From the NCBI GenBank assembly GCA_963855995.1, contig OY979722.1:3472001-3536000 (forward strand): 64,000 bases of DNA. Direction: 5' to 3'. The notes under the pieces are model-generated. The model was given only the letters and a program-made list of their open reading frames with translations, made no database searches and was not told the DNA's origin. The stretch is from Muricea muricata. Lineage: Eukaryota > Cnidaria > Anthozoa > Malacalcyonacea > Plexauridae. The position numbers and the translations under genes were made by a program. Positions 35,926 to 47,735 of this stretch are shown in pieces; the stretch's first letter is position 1; each line of letters begins with the position of its first letter.

Positions 35926-37152
35926 CTAAAGTCAGCAAACCACCACACAAACGAAAACACAAATTAAAATTTTTATTGAGGCTCACGCGACACTCACCCT
36001 GCACTCTGCATGTCTCTTAAGACTTAACATATTTACAGTTAACCCGAACAACTTACATATATTAAGGTATAAGCAATATCTTCGCTATTCAAATATTCTA
36101 TAAGAAATTAATCATTATCAATTTTTACGAAGACACAGCGTCTCAACTGTCAATATTTTATTGTGAATATAGGGAGACAAAGATCCGATCGGTTCGCCCA
36201 TAGGCAAAGCTAACGCAAACTAGATCGAGTACAAGGAATAAGGTATTTTTGATAATTAATAAACGCAAGCAGTTCGTATCAGAATTCGTTACAAGTGGTA
36301 AAAGAACCTATATCTTTTGACTGCACCACCTGCGCTGGTAACGTTAGTTAACGAGATATTATCTCAAAAAGTCAAGCTATATTGATTTCTACTAAACTAA
36401 ATTGATTTCCAACTATTTTGGTTTTTTTACCAGTAATGTCTCGGTTTTACATGCATGAATTGACCTATAATTTGACGCTGCAAGATAGAGGACGGACTGT
36501 TAGTGTACTGGAATTATGAGAATAACAATGTGCATGAATTTTTTCACTATAATAAATGTTTGAAGCCCAGCTTGGTAACTTGCAATCTGCTTTGTTTGCC
36601 TAAACGATGTGATGTCTGCCACAAGCTACCTAGCCCATTTAGGGTCTATATAGTAACAGTGTCGGTCACTGTCCGAGTTTTTTATATGTTTATACTGTGC
36701 GTTCTTTGTAAAAATATGATTGACCATAGTAAAGATTATAATAATAATGATAAAATGGTCTTCTCAGAGAAAGAGAGAAAAAGTGAGAGAGCCAGAGATC
36801 GTAAATTTCCGATTAATTCAACTAGCTTAACATCCTAGTATAGGCAATGGACAGTAGGGCCACTCAGCAGTGCAACACCGCGCCCTATTATATTATGCAG
36901 TTTACTGGCTGCCACCAGCCAGTTCAGCGTTCTTACTGGCCAGAAAATGCAATTGACTGGCTGGCATAATGGTAATGCGACGCGTAACACGATATGCGTG
37001 GACACACAAACTTCAATAAAGTAGCCCTACTGTCCATAGTGTTATAACATTCTTTTTACTGGCTAAAGTGTAGGTCGTTTATATGGATTTGACATATTAC
37101 CATCATGCAACTTTAATGCAGTATCCATGCAACACTGTTGCGAGACCATATC
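35926..37152. other. Intergenic DNA between receptors 3 and 4
   Basis: No gene supported. A short open frame at 36503-36838 has no recognisable domain and ordinary non-coding composition. Confidence 0.4.
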
Positions 37153-38013
37153 TCAACTCGAAGCTCTTCTTCCTCCACAATATAGAAAATAAAATGTTTT
37201 GCGATAGTTTGGTAAACGTAGAATGTAAACTAACGGGTTCACTGCAAAATTCAGGCAAACGCTAAAAATAGAAATTGCGCCAACAACTTTTGATGCTAAA
37301 GTGTCGAAACTTAAAGAATTATAGACGAGGGCAAATCCCATAGGCGGTACAACACAAACGAAAGCAATACAAGCCACAATAATGATCGTCTTTAAAAATC
37401 GTGTTTCCTTAAGGATTCGTGTTTCTTGTGCGCGACTTTCAGACGAAGTTTGTAAAGCTATGTTCCGTGACTGTTTTTTCAGCATGTGATATGTGGTTGC
37501 GTACAATACTGCCGATAGTACGATAGCGATGGCACTAAAAATATTCATTACACGTTGATCAATCGTCTCGCTATCTGAGAGGAGTCTTAAAACAGGAATG
37601 ACGCAACTCACTATCCAAATAGCTGGTATCCACAGCATCATAACCTTGCCGTTCATCAAAATACGATGTTTTATTGGATGCGTTACCATTAGGAATCGAT
37701 CGATCGATATTGAAGTAATCGATATCATTGATACTCCGCCAAACCAATACATCGCAAAGTAAAAGATCGGGTGAATGTCCGCTCGTCTTCTGATGTACGC
37801 AACCGAAGAAATTAGACACGACAGACAGTCGGAAACTGCAAGGTTCATCACAAGATATGTTCCTGAATTTCTGAAGCATTTCAGAGGATCTTTAATGAAA
37901 GCGACGAGAAGTAAAATATTTGAAATCGCTCCAAGAAAAGAGATTATAATAGCTGGTAAAATCAAGCTTTTCAATTCTCGACCAACGTCCATGAAAATAT
38001 TGGCCTCTGCCAT
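37153..38013 (-). CDS. Rhodopsin-like GPCR 4 of the array
   Basis: Intact 286-codon single-exon receptor starting MAEANIFMDV. Unlike most relatives it has no N-glycosylation sequon in the first 20 residues. TM1 has GAISN, TM2 NLAVSD, TM3 ends SISIDRF, TM4 contains LWIPAIWIVSC, ICL3 is basic with RAQETRILKETRFL, TM6 has CVVP, and TM7 reads FAVNPLVYILRLPNYRKTF followed by LYCGGRRASS. The proline in TM4 is distinctive. The nearest paralogue is broken receptor 3. Predicted plasma-membrane G-protein-coupled receptor; ligand unknown. Confidence 0.92.
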   Translation of the reverse strand: MAEANIFMDVGRELKSLILPAIIISFLGAISNILLLVAFIKDPLKCFRNSGTYLVMNLAVSDCLSCLISSVAYIRRRADIHPIFYFAMYWFGGVSMISITSISIDRFLMVTHPIKHRILMNGKVMMLWIPAIWIVSCVIPVLRLLSDSETIDQRVMNIFSAIAIVLSAVLYATTYHMLKKQSRNIALQTSSESRAQETRILKETRFLKTIIIVACIAFVCVVPPMGFALVYNSLSFDTLASKVVGAISIFSVCLNFAVNPLVYILRLPNYRKTFYFLYCGGRRASS

Positions 38014-38055
38014 TGGAAGTCAGCAAATCGCCAAGACAGTCGCTGCACCAAACAA

Positions 38056-38083
38056 GATATCCTATCAACTGGGAGCACACAAG
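38056..38083 (+). promoter_or_regulatory. Conserved leader block of receptor 4
   Basis: Plus strand ATATCCTATCAACTGGGAGC followed by ACACAAG, 43-70 bp upstream of the start codon of the minus-strand gene, so antisense to it. Confidence 0.45.
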
Positions 38084-40113
38084 TTTAACTTTTATTCAAG
38101 TTCACGAGCAATATCCTAGTCCGTCTTATTTATTATTTATGCTATTAAACACTAATCGTTTTCATCACTGCGAAACAGCTTCTCAACTGACGATATGTGG
38201 TGAATATATAAAGACTATTTAATTGTCAATATTTTTAATTATGAATATAGCAATGAGAGACAGAACGGTCAGGTGGTGGTGCAGGTTGCTATAAAGATAA
38301 AACAAGAGATAACCCCCCTATCCCTTCCACTAAAAGGGATCTAACCAGGGGGATCGTGGTATCCGATATACCCGATATAACTCTACAAAAATACTCCAAA
38401 TTACGCGGCTGATAAAAAACAATACCAGAAGTGTTCGAAAAATTGGATTTTGAATATCCAAAAATACTAATTAATACCCGAATATAACGTAAATATAACT
38501 TATACCCGATTTTTAACACTGCAATATACGGTATACCGAAAAAACCCCTGGCCGACCCTAGCTCAAATTCGCCATAGGTTCATTTTGGTAAGGTACAAGA
38601 TATTTTGAAGGGTACTTAAAATATACAAACGTAAAATGAGACGTATTTTAGAAATCCAAAATATTAAGAAGCATTTTTGATAAAACGTTCGTTTGCTTTT
38701 CCCGCTTCCGACAAGTCTAGAGACATAATTTATGCTTATCTGTTTCAGTTTCATAATTTATATGTTTGAGTTTAACGTTCTTTTAATAAATAGACCGTCA
38801 TAAATTGTCATTAAAATGAACTTTTTTCATTAGCAGGATGAAACTTCATTACTGTTACATACACAGTCCCATATAAATGTTCAGTGTGAAAAACCTAAAA
38901 TCAAAATATAATTTTGTGGAAACACCTCGTACTGTAAGTTTATTATCGCAGAGCTTTCGATCCGTGAGATCGGATCTTCACCATGCAAACACACAAGGAA
39001 CTTAAACCTAAAATTCTTTACCAGAAATTCAAAAGCACATATGTTCTCTATGAAAACCTTAATTTTCAACGCTTATAAAAGGACAAGAAGATCAGCTGTA
39101 TTTGCCTGTATATGGATAATTAAAAAGTCCTCATCGATTCCCAATAAATAAAAAAAACGCATTAATGAAAATTGTATAGATATTTATTGGAATTTATTTC
39201 AATTTTCCATCACATTTCATATTTCATTTATCTTATATACCACTTATTATATTTCTCAATCCAAAACAATATGGCGGCTACATGTTCCCCACCTACTGAT
39301 TACTTCATTTAACATAATACCACTATGCTACTATACTATGCCACTATACTATCTCTTAAGCTAGTGTATTTTTATTAGTCTTACATGAATTTTCCAGAGA
39401 TATTGAGGTCCACGGAGGATTATGGGAAGTTGGAATTTGAGTAAAAGGGAAACCTCTGCCATATAATGTGTTCAAGTGAGCGATTTTTGTCAACACGGAA
39501 TAGCGTGGCGATACCTATGTAGATATTCGAGACCTTAACATAGAAGGCGATTAAAATTGTTTATAATTACAAATAATCCTTTTATTTTGGAGAAAATTAA
39601 TGCATATGCTTTCGGGATTTGCTATATTTTGAAAGAATTTATTGCGCAAATCCGCCATGTTGAAAACAATATATGGCTGAGGCTTCAACGCACAAGTTAT
39701 AAAACCAAAAGGTCATTTTTGAAATACAACTACAATAAAAGAATAAATAGAACAAGAAGTTGACGTTGTTGTCTTTCTTTTCTGTAAATATCAGTTGCTT
39801 TCGTTCAAATACGACGGCGAAATAAAGGTTTCAATTTATGCTTCGAAAATACTGGAATCCCAAAAAGAGCAAAATGAAATGCATTTGCGTAAACTCTGCA
39901 TGCCAATTATTCATTTTCGGAAAGAGTTGCATCCACTCAAAATGTGGCCATTTCTTTTTACGCCAATATTTTTGTGCTCTGTTCACCATGCACTGAAAAT
40001 GGTGCACACATCAAATGAAGATCAAACATTGATCATATTTCTATTTTCGCTAAGAGTGACCAAGTATTAATATCATAAAGTTAGCGATTATCCAGCCAGA
40101 ACTATTATACATT
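38084..40113. other. Intergenic DNA between receptors 4 and 5
   Basis: About 2 kb without a gene. 38320-38350 has a small inverted repeat (ATCCCTTCCACTAAAAGGGAT-like). Minus-strand sequence near 38880-39069 (DPISRIESSAIINLQYEV) might be a retroelement tail, but this is too short to call. Confidence 0.35.
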
Positions 40114-40989
40114 TTAACTGGAAGCCGTCCCTCTTCTGCAATAAAGCGAATAAAGTGTTTTACGATAGGTTGGCAAACGTAGAACGTAAATGAAGGGATT
40201 GACTGCAAAGCTCACTTGGAACATGTAATTATAAAGTATAAACGCCATTAAATCGGCCGGATTACGGAAATCGATTTTTGCAAATTCAGCGAAAGGAAAG
40301 AATATCATAGAAGGTACAGTAAAAACAAAGGCAATAACTGCTATAATAATGATTGTGTTTAAAAATCGCTTTTCTTTAAGGGTTCGCATCTCTTGTGCAC
40401 GACCTTCGGTTGAATTTATTGTAGCTAAGTTCCTCGACTGTTTCTTCAACTTGTAATACGTAGAAGAGTACATGACTGCCGATGGTAAGATAACGAGGAC
40501 AGTAAATGTGTAGAATGCATTGTAACCGCTTGTCTTGGAAATATCAGAGAACATTGCCAACGCGGGAATGACACAGCTCACTGTCCAAATAATGGCCAGC
40601 CACAGGACCAAAACTTTGCCCTTTATCAATATGCGATGTTTTATCGGATAAGCAACCAATAAAAAACGATCAATCGATACCGAAGTTATCGATAGAAATG
40701 AAACACTCTGAAACCAGAACAGGAAAAAATGAAAAATCACAAGATCGTTTTGATCGATGTGGGCGAAGGCGAACAATACGCACGTTAGACAGTCGGCAAC
40801 TGCAAGGTTCATTACAAGATATGTCCCCGAGTTTCTGAAGCATTTCAGAGGATCTACGATGAAAGCAATCAGCAGTAATAGATTTGAAACTGCTCCAAGG
40901 ACAGAGATTGTGAAAAGTACATACTCAATATATGTCAACGAAGATGTGTTGTCATCTGCGAAGCTACCAGTCGTGTTGTTCGCTCCCAT
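40114..40989 (-). CDS. Rhodopsin-like GPCR 5 of the array
   Basis: Intact receptor of 291 codons from ATG at 40989 (MGANNTTGS). The frame stays open upstream to 41148, adding 53 residues, but that extension is Cys-rich, lies where relatives have leader sequence, and resembles none of them, so the internal ATG is preferred. Sequons NNT and NTS lie in the N-terminus. TM2 has NLAVAD instead of NLxVSD, TM3 ends SVSIDRFLLV, TM6 has FTVP, and TM7 FAVNPFIYVLRLPTYRKT. It has no Cys3.25. Class A receptor of unknown ligand. Confidence 0.9.
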   Translation of the reverse strand: MGANNTTGSFADDNTSSLTYIEYVLFTISVLGAVSNLLLLIAFIVDPLKCFRNSGTYLVMNLAVADCLTCVLFAFAHIDQNDLVIFHFFLFWFQSVSFLSITSVSIDRFLLVAYPIKHRILIKGKVLVLWLAIIWTVSCVIPALAMFSDISKTSGYNAFYTFTVLVILPSAVMYSSTYYKLKKQSRNLATINSTEGRAQEMRTLKEKRFLNTIIIIAVIAFVFTVPSMIFFPFAEFAKIDFRNPADLMAFILYNYMFQVSFAVNPFIYVLRLPTYRKTLYSLYCRRGTASS

Positions 40990-42065
40990 TTGCAGGAAGT
41001 AAAACACCGATACAAACGCTCCAGTGGCTGTGGTGTCGTGACAACTAACACAACACGAATTAAAATTTTTATTCAAACCGACAAAATATTGTAACACACT
41101 ACAACACATCGATTGGATCGATTTGCCATTACCTAACAGTATACTCACGTTAATGACATCAATAATTAAATGTTGTTTTTCTTCTTGTTTTTAATAATGT
41201 ACTGTTGATTAATATAGAACTGCAATAAATCTACTTGATTAATGAATTTCAAACTAAAAAAATTAAAGTGTATTCATCAAAACAATTTTTCTTAATTTAA
41301 AATGCGAAAATGCGATGCAAAAGAAATAATGAATTTTTAACACTTTACCGCCAAAGACGGAAAATCCCATTTTTATCTGATTCTATCAAAATGCGTCTGA
41401 TATTTTTATTGCGTAAAGTATAAGCACAGATAACGGAGCTCATTATCGCAAGATATCTGCCAGATGTAGTGTTAACTAAAGGAAGCGATAAAACAGGGTT
41501 TCTTCGGGTCTGCACCCCTTTCTTTAAAAGTAAAAATGCTGCACTTTACGTACACCCTCCATTATTGACAAAACTGAACAAAATTCACTGCCGGTCAGGA
41601 TGGACGCCCATCCGTTTAATACGTTCGCGCGATCATTGGCCCTAAAATGTCTTGCACCTTAGTAGAAAGACCTTGGGAATGACCTTGTAGAATGAGTAGA
41701 TTTATAACAAATTGAAAATAGAAACAGTTAGTGGGAGCAAATGCCCGAAAACCGTCCTCCATTGCACGAATAGTGGCCATAATATCTCCTTCTCTCAGTC
41801 TTCTGGTCTCAGTCTTCTCTATTTCTCTTACTATAGAATATATTGCACCAACAAGGTTACTATTACTACAGAATCTAACAATTGTTCAATGTTATTGTTC
41901 GATGTAACTTTTGGTTTTGTGCACAACTAAAGACTAGTACTAACTTCACAACAAAGCGCCTTCGCTGGAAACGGCAGATTCTATTTCTCATTTCAGCTAG
42001 TGAAAGAACTGGTAAATTTTCGTGTCCGTTTGCCCGAACTATGCCGACACTGGCAACCTTAGATA

Positions 42066-42911
42066 TTATCCGGCAGCTCTTCTTTTGCAGTAAATCAAAT
42101 AAAACGCTTCACGGTAGCTTGGCAAACGTAGAATGTAAACAAATGGATTCACTGCAAAGTTTGTGAGAAGAAGAATAGAAGATAAAGAAGTGGCAAAATT
42201 GTCCATATCTTTAGAATGTTGGATAACATTAATTATCATAGAAGGCACTACACAAACGAAAGCAATAAATGCTATAATAATGATTGTCTTTAAAAATCGC
42301 TTTTCTTTGAGGATTCGTTTTTCTTGTGCGCGACTTTCAGTTGAATTTACCGCCGCAATGTCCCTCGACTGTTTTTTCAACTTGTAATATGTAGACGAGT
42401 ACATAACTGACGATGCTATCACGACGATGATACAGAAAGTGAAATGTACTTGATAGATGCTCGTCTCGCGAATATCTGAGAATAGAGTCAAAGGAATGAC
42501 AGAGCTAACCATCAAGATAGCTTCGATCCACAAGACCATGGCTTTGCCGTTGATCAAAACACGATATTTCATCGGATAAGCCACTATCAAAAAGCGATCA
42601 ATCGATACGGAAAGTACCGATAGGAACGAAACACTCGCGAAAAAACTCGTCAAAAATTGAAATATGCGAGGGTAAGGAGTCATCTTTGCGACCTTAAGAA
42701 ATGGAAAAAATAAACAGGTCAGACAATCAGAAACTGCAAGGTTCATGACAAGATATGTTCCTGAATTTCTGAAGCATTTCAGAGGATCTTTAATGAAAAC
42801 GGCGAGAAGTAAAACATTCGAGACCACTCCAAGAACAGATATTATGATCCATGGTAACCTGAAGTATGTGAATTCATATCCCACGCCATCAGTAGTGTTG
42901 ATCCCCGCCAT
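42066..42911 (-). CDS. Rhodopsin-like GPCR 6 (duplicate of GPCR 8)
   Basis: Intact, 281 codons, starting MAGINTTDGVGYEF. It shares the array signatures NLAVSD, SVSIDRF, CVVP in TM6 and FAVNPFVYILRLPSYREAF. In TM4 the usual Trp is replaced (LWIEAILMVSS), and the glutamate within this membrane helix is odd. By eye it differs from receptor 8 by about 17 substitutions and lacks a four-residue MKLA insertion in the third extracellular loop. Most changes lie in predicted extracellular loops and TM6-7, where ligand contacts are expected. Plasma-membrane receptor; ligand unknown. Confidence 0.92.
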   Translation of the reverse strand: MAGINTTDGVGYEFTYFRLPWIIISVLGVVSNVLLLAVFIKDPLKCFRNSGTYLVMNLAVSDCLTCLFFPFLKVAKMTPYPRIFQFLTSFFASVSFLSVLSVSIDRFLIVAYPMKYRVLINGKAMVLWIEAILMVSSVIPLTLFSDIRETSIYQVHFTFCIIVVIASSVMYSSTYYKLKKQSRDIAAVNSTESRAQEKRILKEKRFLKTIIIIAFIAFVCVVPSMIINVIQHSKDMDNFATSLSSILLLTNFAVNPFVYILRLPSYREAFYLIYCKRRAAG

Positions 42912-42952
42912 TAATAGACGCGGATATAATCAACGGAGACGCTTAACCAAGT

Positions 42953-42981
42953 GTGAACTCGTGTCAACTGGGAGAACACAA
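42953..42981 (+). promoter_or_regulatory. Conserved leader block of receptor 6
   Basis: Plus strand TGAACTCGTGTCAACTGGGA followed by GAACACA, 42-70 bp upstream of the ATG and antisense to the gene. Confidence 0.5.
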
Positions 42982-43100
42982 TGTATACTCAACTTAACTC
43001 TAACTTAACTGATTCTATTTTTATCAGAACAAAACCGCGACAGGTGCATCCAAACACATTGATTACGACTATGTCTTAGTACAGCGAATGGACGGTGTTA

Positions 43101-44303
43101 CCATTCAGCAGTGAACATGCCTCTCAAATCTTTGTAGGCATTTTACTGCAAGAATAGCGGAGCAGCCTGCTCAGCGATTCTTTTGACCACAAAATGCAAT
43201 GGAATGGTTAAAACCTGCATAAAGCGACATGCGTGGGAAACAAACATCAAAGACTCCGACTCGAGTATCTCGAATGTTTGTTATAACCATTCTGTCACTA
43301 GGCACAAACAACAAAGCTCCTGGAATGAAAGAACTTTCCTCAAGAAACACAATCAATGGTGGGGGGGGAGCGTCAAAATTTATTTGTCCCATTCCTTGAT
43401 GTATTTCCTTTCCTACGAGGACAGTCTTAAACAAATTCCGATTGCCTGCGACTACAAATCAACAGCGGTAACTAATGTTTGAACTTTGTGCCTTTTAATT
43501 AATATCTTACTGTAACAGTATGAAATTTTCAGATGGGAATATTTGACTGGAGAAACCTGATAATGAAGGGCCTTATAAAAACAACCAAGTTTTCGATGGA
43601 AATTTTGCCCTAGAGTGAAGTACGTGAGGTACAGGCAACGGTTATAAAAGCCTTTGCGCGAATACACCAGACCTTTGTAATGACAAGTTTTTATTGCACA
43701 GCACTTAATTAATGAGTTTCGAACTTTAGAACATAATTAAAATATATTGAATATGCGTTTTACAGCCATCATCAGGTCAATGGAAATTTACGACTCCATA
43801 TTGAAGGTGGCGACGGGAGATGTGCATTTTTGTTGCAACAATTTCTTCATCAACATTAAGTTAAAATGGCAAAATGCCATTTCAGGCATCAAGCAAAAAC
43901 AACTGAAAAAAAGATGGCAAGAAAAACACCCATGCAAGGACATAAACAAAACAAAGAAAACTAAGACACTCTTCTGTTATGTTTTTGCCCTTCAACATTG
44001 GGTTTTGAAACAATTTTCGACAATGCATTCTAGTAAAATTTCGTTGAGACCAATGGTTACGGCCAATTAACACAATCACTAAGTCAAAGAGCGTTTTTCA
44101 ATTCGAAGAAAATATTTTGATTATGCTTGAAATACAGCACATATCTTATAACGTACTAAAATTGACTTCCATATTGAATTGTAGAACCGCTAAAAGGGTG
44201 GAAAAGGGTTTCCCGAAACTTCTCCATCATGCCCATATCCGCAACCCCCCCCCCCTCCCCTCCTTGTGCCATTGGGTTCCTGCACTAATGGTGTAAATTT
44301 CAG
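43101..44303. other. Intergenic DNA between copy A and a GGGGTCGG MITE
   Basis: No gene supported. A short open frame at 43747-44070 is lysine-rich with no known domain, and homopolymer G and C runs lie at 43360 and 44250. Confidence 0.4.
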
Positions 44304-44539
44304 GGGTCGGTTGTTCGAAAGCTGGATAGTGCTATCCATCGGATAGCGAATTTTTTCAACTGCCTCAAAAGGGGATGAAAAGCAGTAACACTAAGAATAT
44401 TGACATCACAAGAGATACAAAGTGACTTTAACTTGAAAATGATGAACTTTAATATAACGTTTACAAGTTACTGAGAATGTTAAGAAAGTTGCTTTCTATC
44501 CGGTGGACAGCGCTGTTCACCTTTCGTACAACCGACCCC
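44304..44539. mobile_element. Diverged GGGGYCGG-family MITE
   Basis: Ends GGGGTCGGTTGTTCGAAAG and its imperfect complement CTTTCGTACAACCGACCCC enclose 236 bp. Subterminal GGATAGxGCTATCC and CCGGTGGACAGCGCTGT-type sequences also pair. Confidence 0.7.
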
Positions 44540-44603
44540 AGAACATTATATATTTATTCTTGATTGGAGCAGCCGAGGTTTAAATGTTATAGCAAGTAGC
44601 ATC

Positions 44604-45479
44604 TCAGCTGGAAGCTGATTTTCTTTTGCAATAAAGCAAATAAAATGTTTTGCGATAGTTTGGCAAACGTAGAATGTAAAGTAATGGATTGACTGCATGG
44701 TTTATGAGAAAAGTCAAAAGTGTTGCTGTTCCAGTGACTTCAGAGGTCAGGTTGTCTTTTGGGAGACTAAAAAAACCGTAATTCAGAAAAAATAACATGA
44801 AAGGCACAGTCGAAACGAAAGCAATACATGCTATAATAATGATTGTCTTCAAAAATCGCTTTTCTTTAAGGATTCGTATCTTTTGTGCACGACTTTCAGT
44901 TGAATTTCGTAAGGCTACGTTCCTCGACTGTTTTTTGAACTTGTAATATGTAGACACGTACACAACTGCCGTTAAAATGATGACAAAAACACTAAATATG
45001 TACCCGATGTTTCTGACATTTATACCGCTATAGAACAATCCTACTAGGGGGAAAAAACAGCTCACTATCTAAATAGCTGCTAACCACAGAATAATGTACT
45101 TTCTCTTCTTCAAAACGCGATGTTTTATGGGATACGCTACCAATAAAAAGCGATCAATGGATATCGAGGTAATCGATATGAACGAAACGGCCCCCAGAAT
45201 AAAAATGAGAATCTCAAGAGTTGAATACGATCCATTCCTCTCAAGATCAGGGTGGCTAACAAAATAAACCGGAGAAAAAATGCACGTTAGCCAATCCGAA
45301 ACCGTAAGGTTCATGACAAGATATGTTCCAGAATTTCTAAAGCACTTCAGAGGATCTTTAATGAAAGCAACCAGAAGTAAAGCATTCGAAACCGCACCAG
45401 TCACAGACATTACTGTAAGTGGTATCATGTTGAACGTAAACTCGTAGCTGACGTTCGTAGTGATGTTATTCTCGGCCAT
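44604..45479 (-). pseudogene. GPCR 7, single nonsense codon in TM4
   Basis: Reading from MAENNITTNVSYEF at 45479, the receptor is open through TM1 to TM4, where LAAIW of relatives becomes LAAI followed by TAG (45069-45071; TGG to TAG). The same frame then continues open through TM5, ICL3 (RAQKIRILKEKRFLK), TM6 and TM7 (HAVNPLLYILRLPNYRKTF) to the normal stop at 44604. All other features look intact, so this is a one-base loss. The N-terminus is closest to receptor 11 on the opposite strand. It may be a segregating null allele. Confidence 0.85.
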
Positions 45480-45506
45480 ATTTAGTCAGTCAAGCTCTTT
45501 ACTAAC

Positions 45507-45533
45507 GTTCTTACAACCGAGATATCGAATCCA
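45507..45533 (-). promoter_or_regulatory. Conserved leader block of receptor 7
   Basis: Minus strand TGGATTCGATATCTCGGTTG followed by TAAGAAC, 28-54 bp upstream of the start, in sense orientation as for the plus-strand receptors. Confidence 0.4.
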
Positions 45534-45765
45534 CAAAGGACACTGCGACAGCTTAAAACGTTTTTCAAACAAGAGGAGTGGGTGTCAAGCTTACATATAT
45601 ATACATATCCTTACTTCTGTCCAATTTTTCGAGCTACTACAATCTTAATTAACATCCTAACCTGAACAATAATCAACCTCCCGAATTGGGCGTCACGCTG
45701 CGTGCCTAAACTGTCTTTTAATATTCTATTTCAATAAAAACTACATCATATCGTAATGACAGCCC

Positions 45766-46323
45766 TAATTCGTCATCGCCCTAGTTCGAAAATCATTTTT
45801 TATGAATCGAAATTTTGTTTTACATTTTGTTGATGGTATTGTGAATTGAAGATCAGTTAAAAAGAAAGTATAAAGTCTTTAGCAGAATTTTTCTTTGTTC
45901 TTTGTTCATATATTCATCATATGTATGAGATTACTTATTTCGTAGCATATAACAATACCTAAAACTGTACTTGTGTGTTTACTATAATTAATTTCTACGT
46001 CTGAATCCATGTGTAATATTTTGACTTTTTGTTAAAATCGAAGCTTTTTGAAAAGTCATTACGCATTGTGACATCACTGGTTGTGTCATTTCATATCAAA
46101 TGAAATTGAACACCTTGACAAGTAAAATTCAAAAATTCAAAAAATTTTATTAAAGAGGTTATACTGTAATGTCAATGATCGTTTCAATGTAATTAAACTG
46201 TTGAGGAAAAAAAATTGTCTCATAAAAAGTGTAATTAAAGCTCGAACTTAACCAAAATTGTCATTAAAGCAGAGCTTTGCTATGACGCAATATTTCTTTA
46301 CCGCATATAGCGTAAAAACTGGT
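45766..46323 (+). repeat. Direct repeat R flanking duplication copy B (left)
   Basis: Matches 48778-49400 in the same orientation, from TAATTCG to GCGTAAAAACTGGT, with shared stretches such as GAATCGAAATTTTGTTTTAC and CTATGACGCAATATTTCTTT. It contains a diverged half of the piggyBac-like MITE seen at 31376. Confidence 0.8.
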
Positions 46324-46652
46324 GCAAAAACTGATTACCTAACAGTATACTTACGTTAATGACATCAATAATTAAATGTTGTTCTTCTTCTTGTTTTTAA
46401 TAATGTACTGTTGATTAATATTGAACTGCAATAAATCTACTTGATTAATAAATTTCAAACTGAAAAAAAACAAAGTGCATTTATCAAAACAATTTTTCTT
46501 AATTTAAAATGCGAAAATGCGATGTAAAAGAAACGATGAATTTTTAACACTTCACCGCCAAAGACGAAAAATTCCGTTTTTATCTGATGCTATCAAAATG
46601 CGTCTGGTATTTTTTTTGCATAAAGTATAAGCACAGAAAACAGAGCTCCTTA

Positions 46653-47107
46653 GGGACTTGTCAGAAATTAACAGGGGGGGGGGTGGAAATATTGAACTTA
46701 AGGTTGGACATGATGTGACCAATCTAAGCAATAGGAACGAAATTTCCTTACCCTCCCCTTGGGCCTAACATGAAACACCATGACCCTCCTTTCTATCATC
46801 AGGTGATTTAATACAAAAGTTCAGTTTAGTTACACATACACATAAAACGTTTACACTATAAAACTCAATACATTGTTGTTGTTGTGGTTTTAATATAATA
46901 TTTGAACTAAACATAGCACTATTTTTCTAATCTACTTATACTGTGTACTAACAACTGTACGAGCATAAGAATAAATTTGAATGACCCTCCCCTCAAAAGA
47001 AGCTCATTTTTTCTTCATCCTCCCTTTTTTAGGATCTTAGAAAGCTATGACCCTCCCCACGTTTCCAACCCCCCCCCCCTCCCCCCTGTTAATTTATGAC
47101 AAGTCCC
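46653..47107. mobile_element. Harbinger-like MITE with TTA target duplication
   Basis: 455 bp. Ends begin GGGACTTGTCAGAAATTAAC and, on the complement, GGGACTTGTCATAAATTAAC. TTA duplicates are at 46650-46652 and 47108-47110, and copy A of the segmental duplication keeps the unoccupied CATTATCGC site. The interior has G- and C-runs and no transposase. Confidence 0.88.
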
Positions 47108-47735
47108 TTATCGCAAGATATCTGCCAGATGTAGTGTTAACTAAAGGAAGCGATAAAACAGGGTTTCTTCGGGTCTGCACCCCTTTCTTTAAAAGTAAAA
47201 ATGCTGCACTTTACGTACACCCTCCATTATTGACAAAACTGAACAAAATTCACTGCCGGTCAGGATGGACGCCCATCCGTTTAATACGTTCGCGCGATCA
47301 TTGGCCCTAAAATGTCTTGCACCTTAGTAGAATGACCTTAGGAATGACCTTGCAGAATGAGTAGATTTATAGCAAATTAAAAATAGAAACAGTTAGTGGG
47401 GGCAAATGCCAAAAAACCGTCCTCCATTGCACGAATAGTGGCCATAATATCTCCTTCTCTTAGTCTTCTGGTCTCAGTCTTATCTATTTCTCTTACTATA
47501 GAATATATTACACCGACAAGTTTACTATTACTACAGAATCTATCAATTGTTCAATGTTAATTATTGTTCGATACAACTGTTGGTTTTGTGTGCAACTAAA
47601 GACTAGTACTAACTTCACAACAAAGCACCTTCGCTGAAAACGGCAGATTCTATTTCTCATTTCAGCTAGTGAAAGAACCTGGTAAATTTTCGTGTCCGTT
47701 TGCCCGCGCTATGTCGACACTGGCAACCTTAGATA

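Larger units (their letters stand above)
41128..43100 (-). repeat. Segmental duplication, copy A (contains receptor 6)
   Basis: Nearly collinear with 46334-48779. Both start at ATTACCTAACAGTATAC and end at GACGGTGTTA. Shared non-coding DNA covers about 0.9 kb downstream and 0.2 kb upstream of the receptor. Copy A has the empty site of the Harbinger-like MITE found in copy B. Confidence 0.85.

Noticed and set aside
38881..39069. Minus-strand DPISRIESSAIINLQYEV segment, possible retroelement tail
   Set aside because: Too short and no second motif to assign a family.
41000..41148. 53-residue N-terminal extension of receptor 5
   Set aside because: Not shared by any relative and overlaps the leader zone; the internal ATG at 40989 fits the family.
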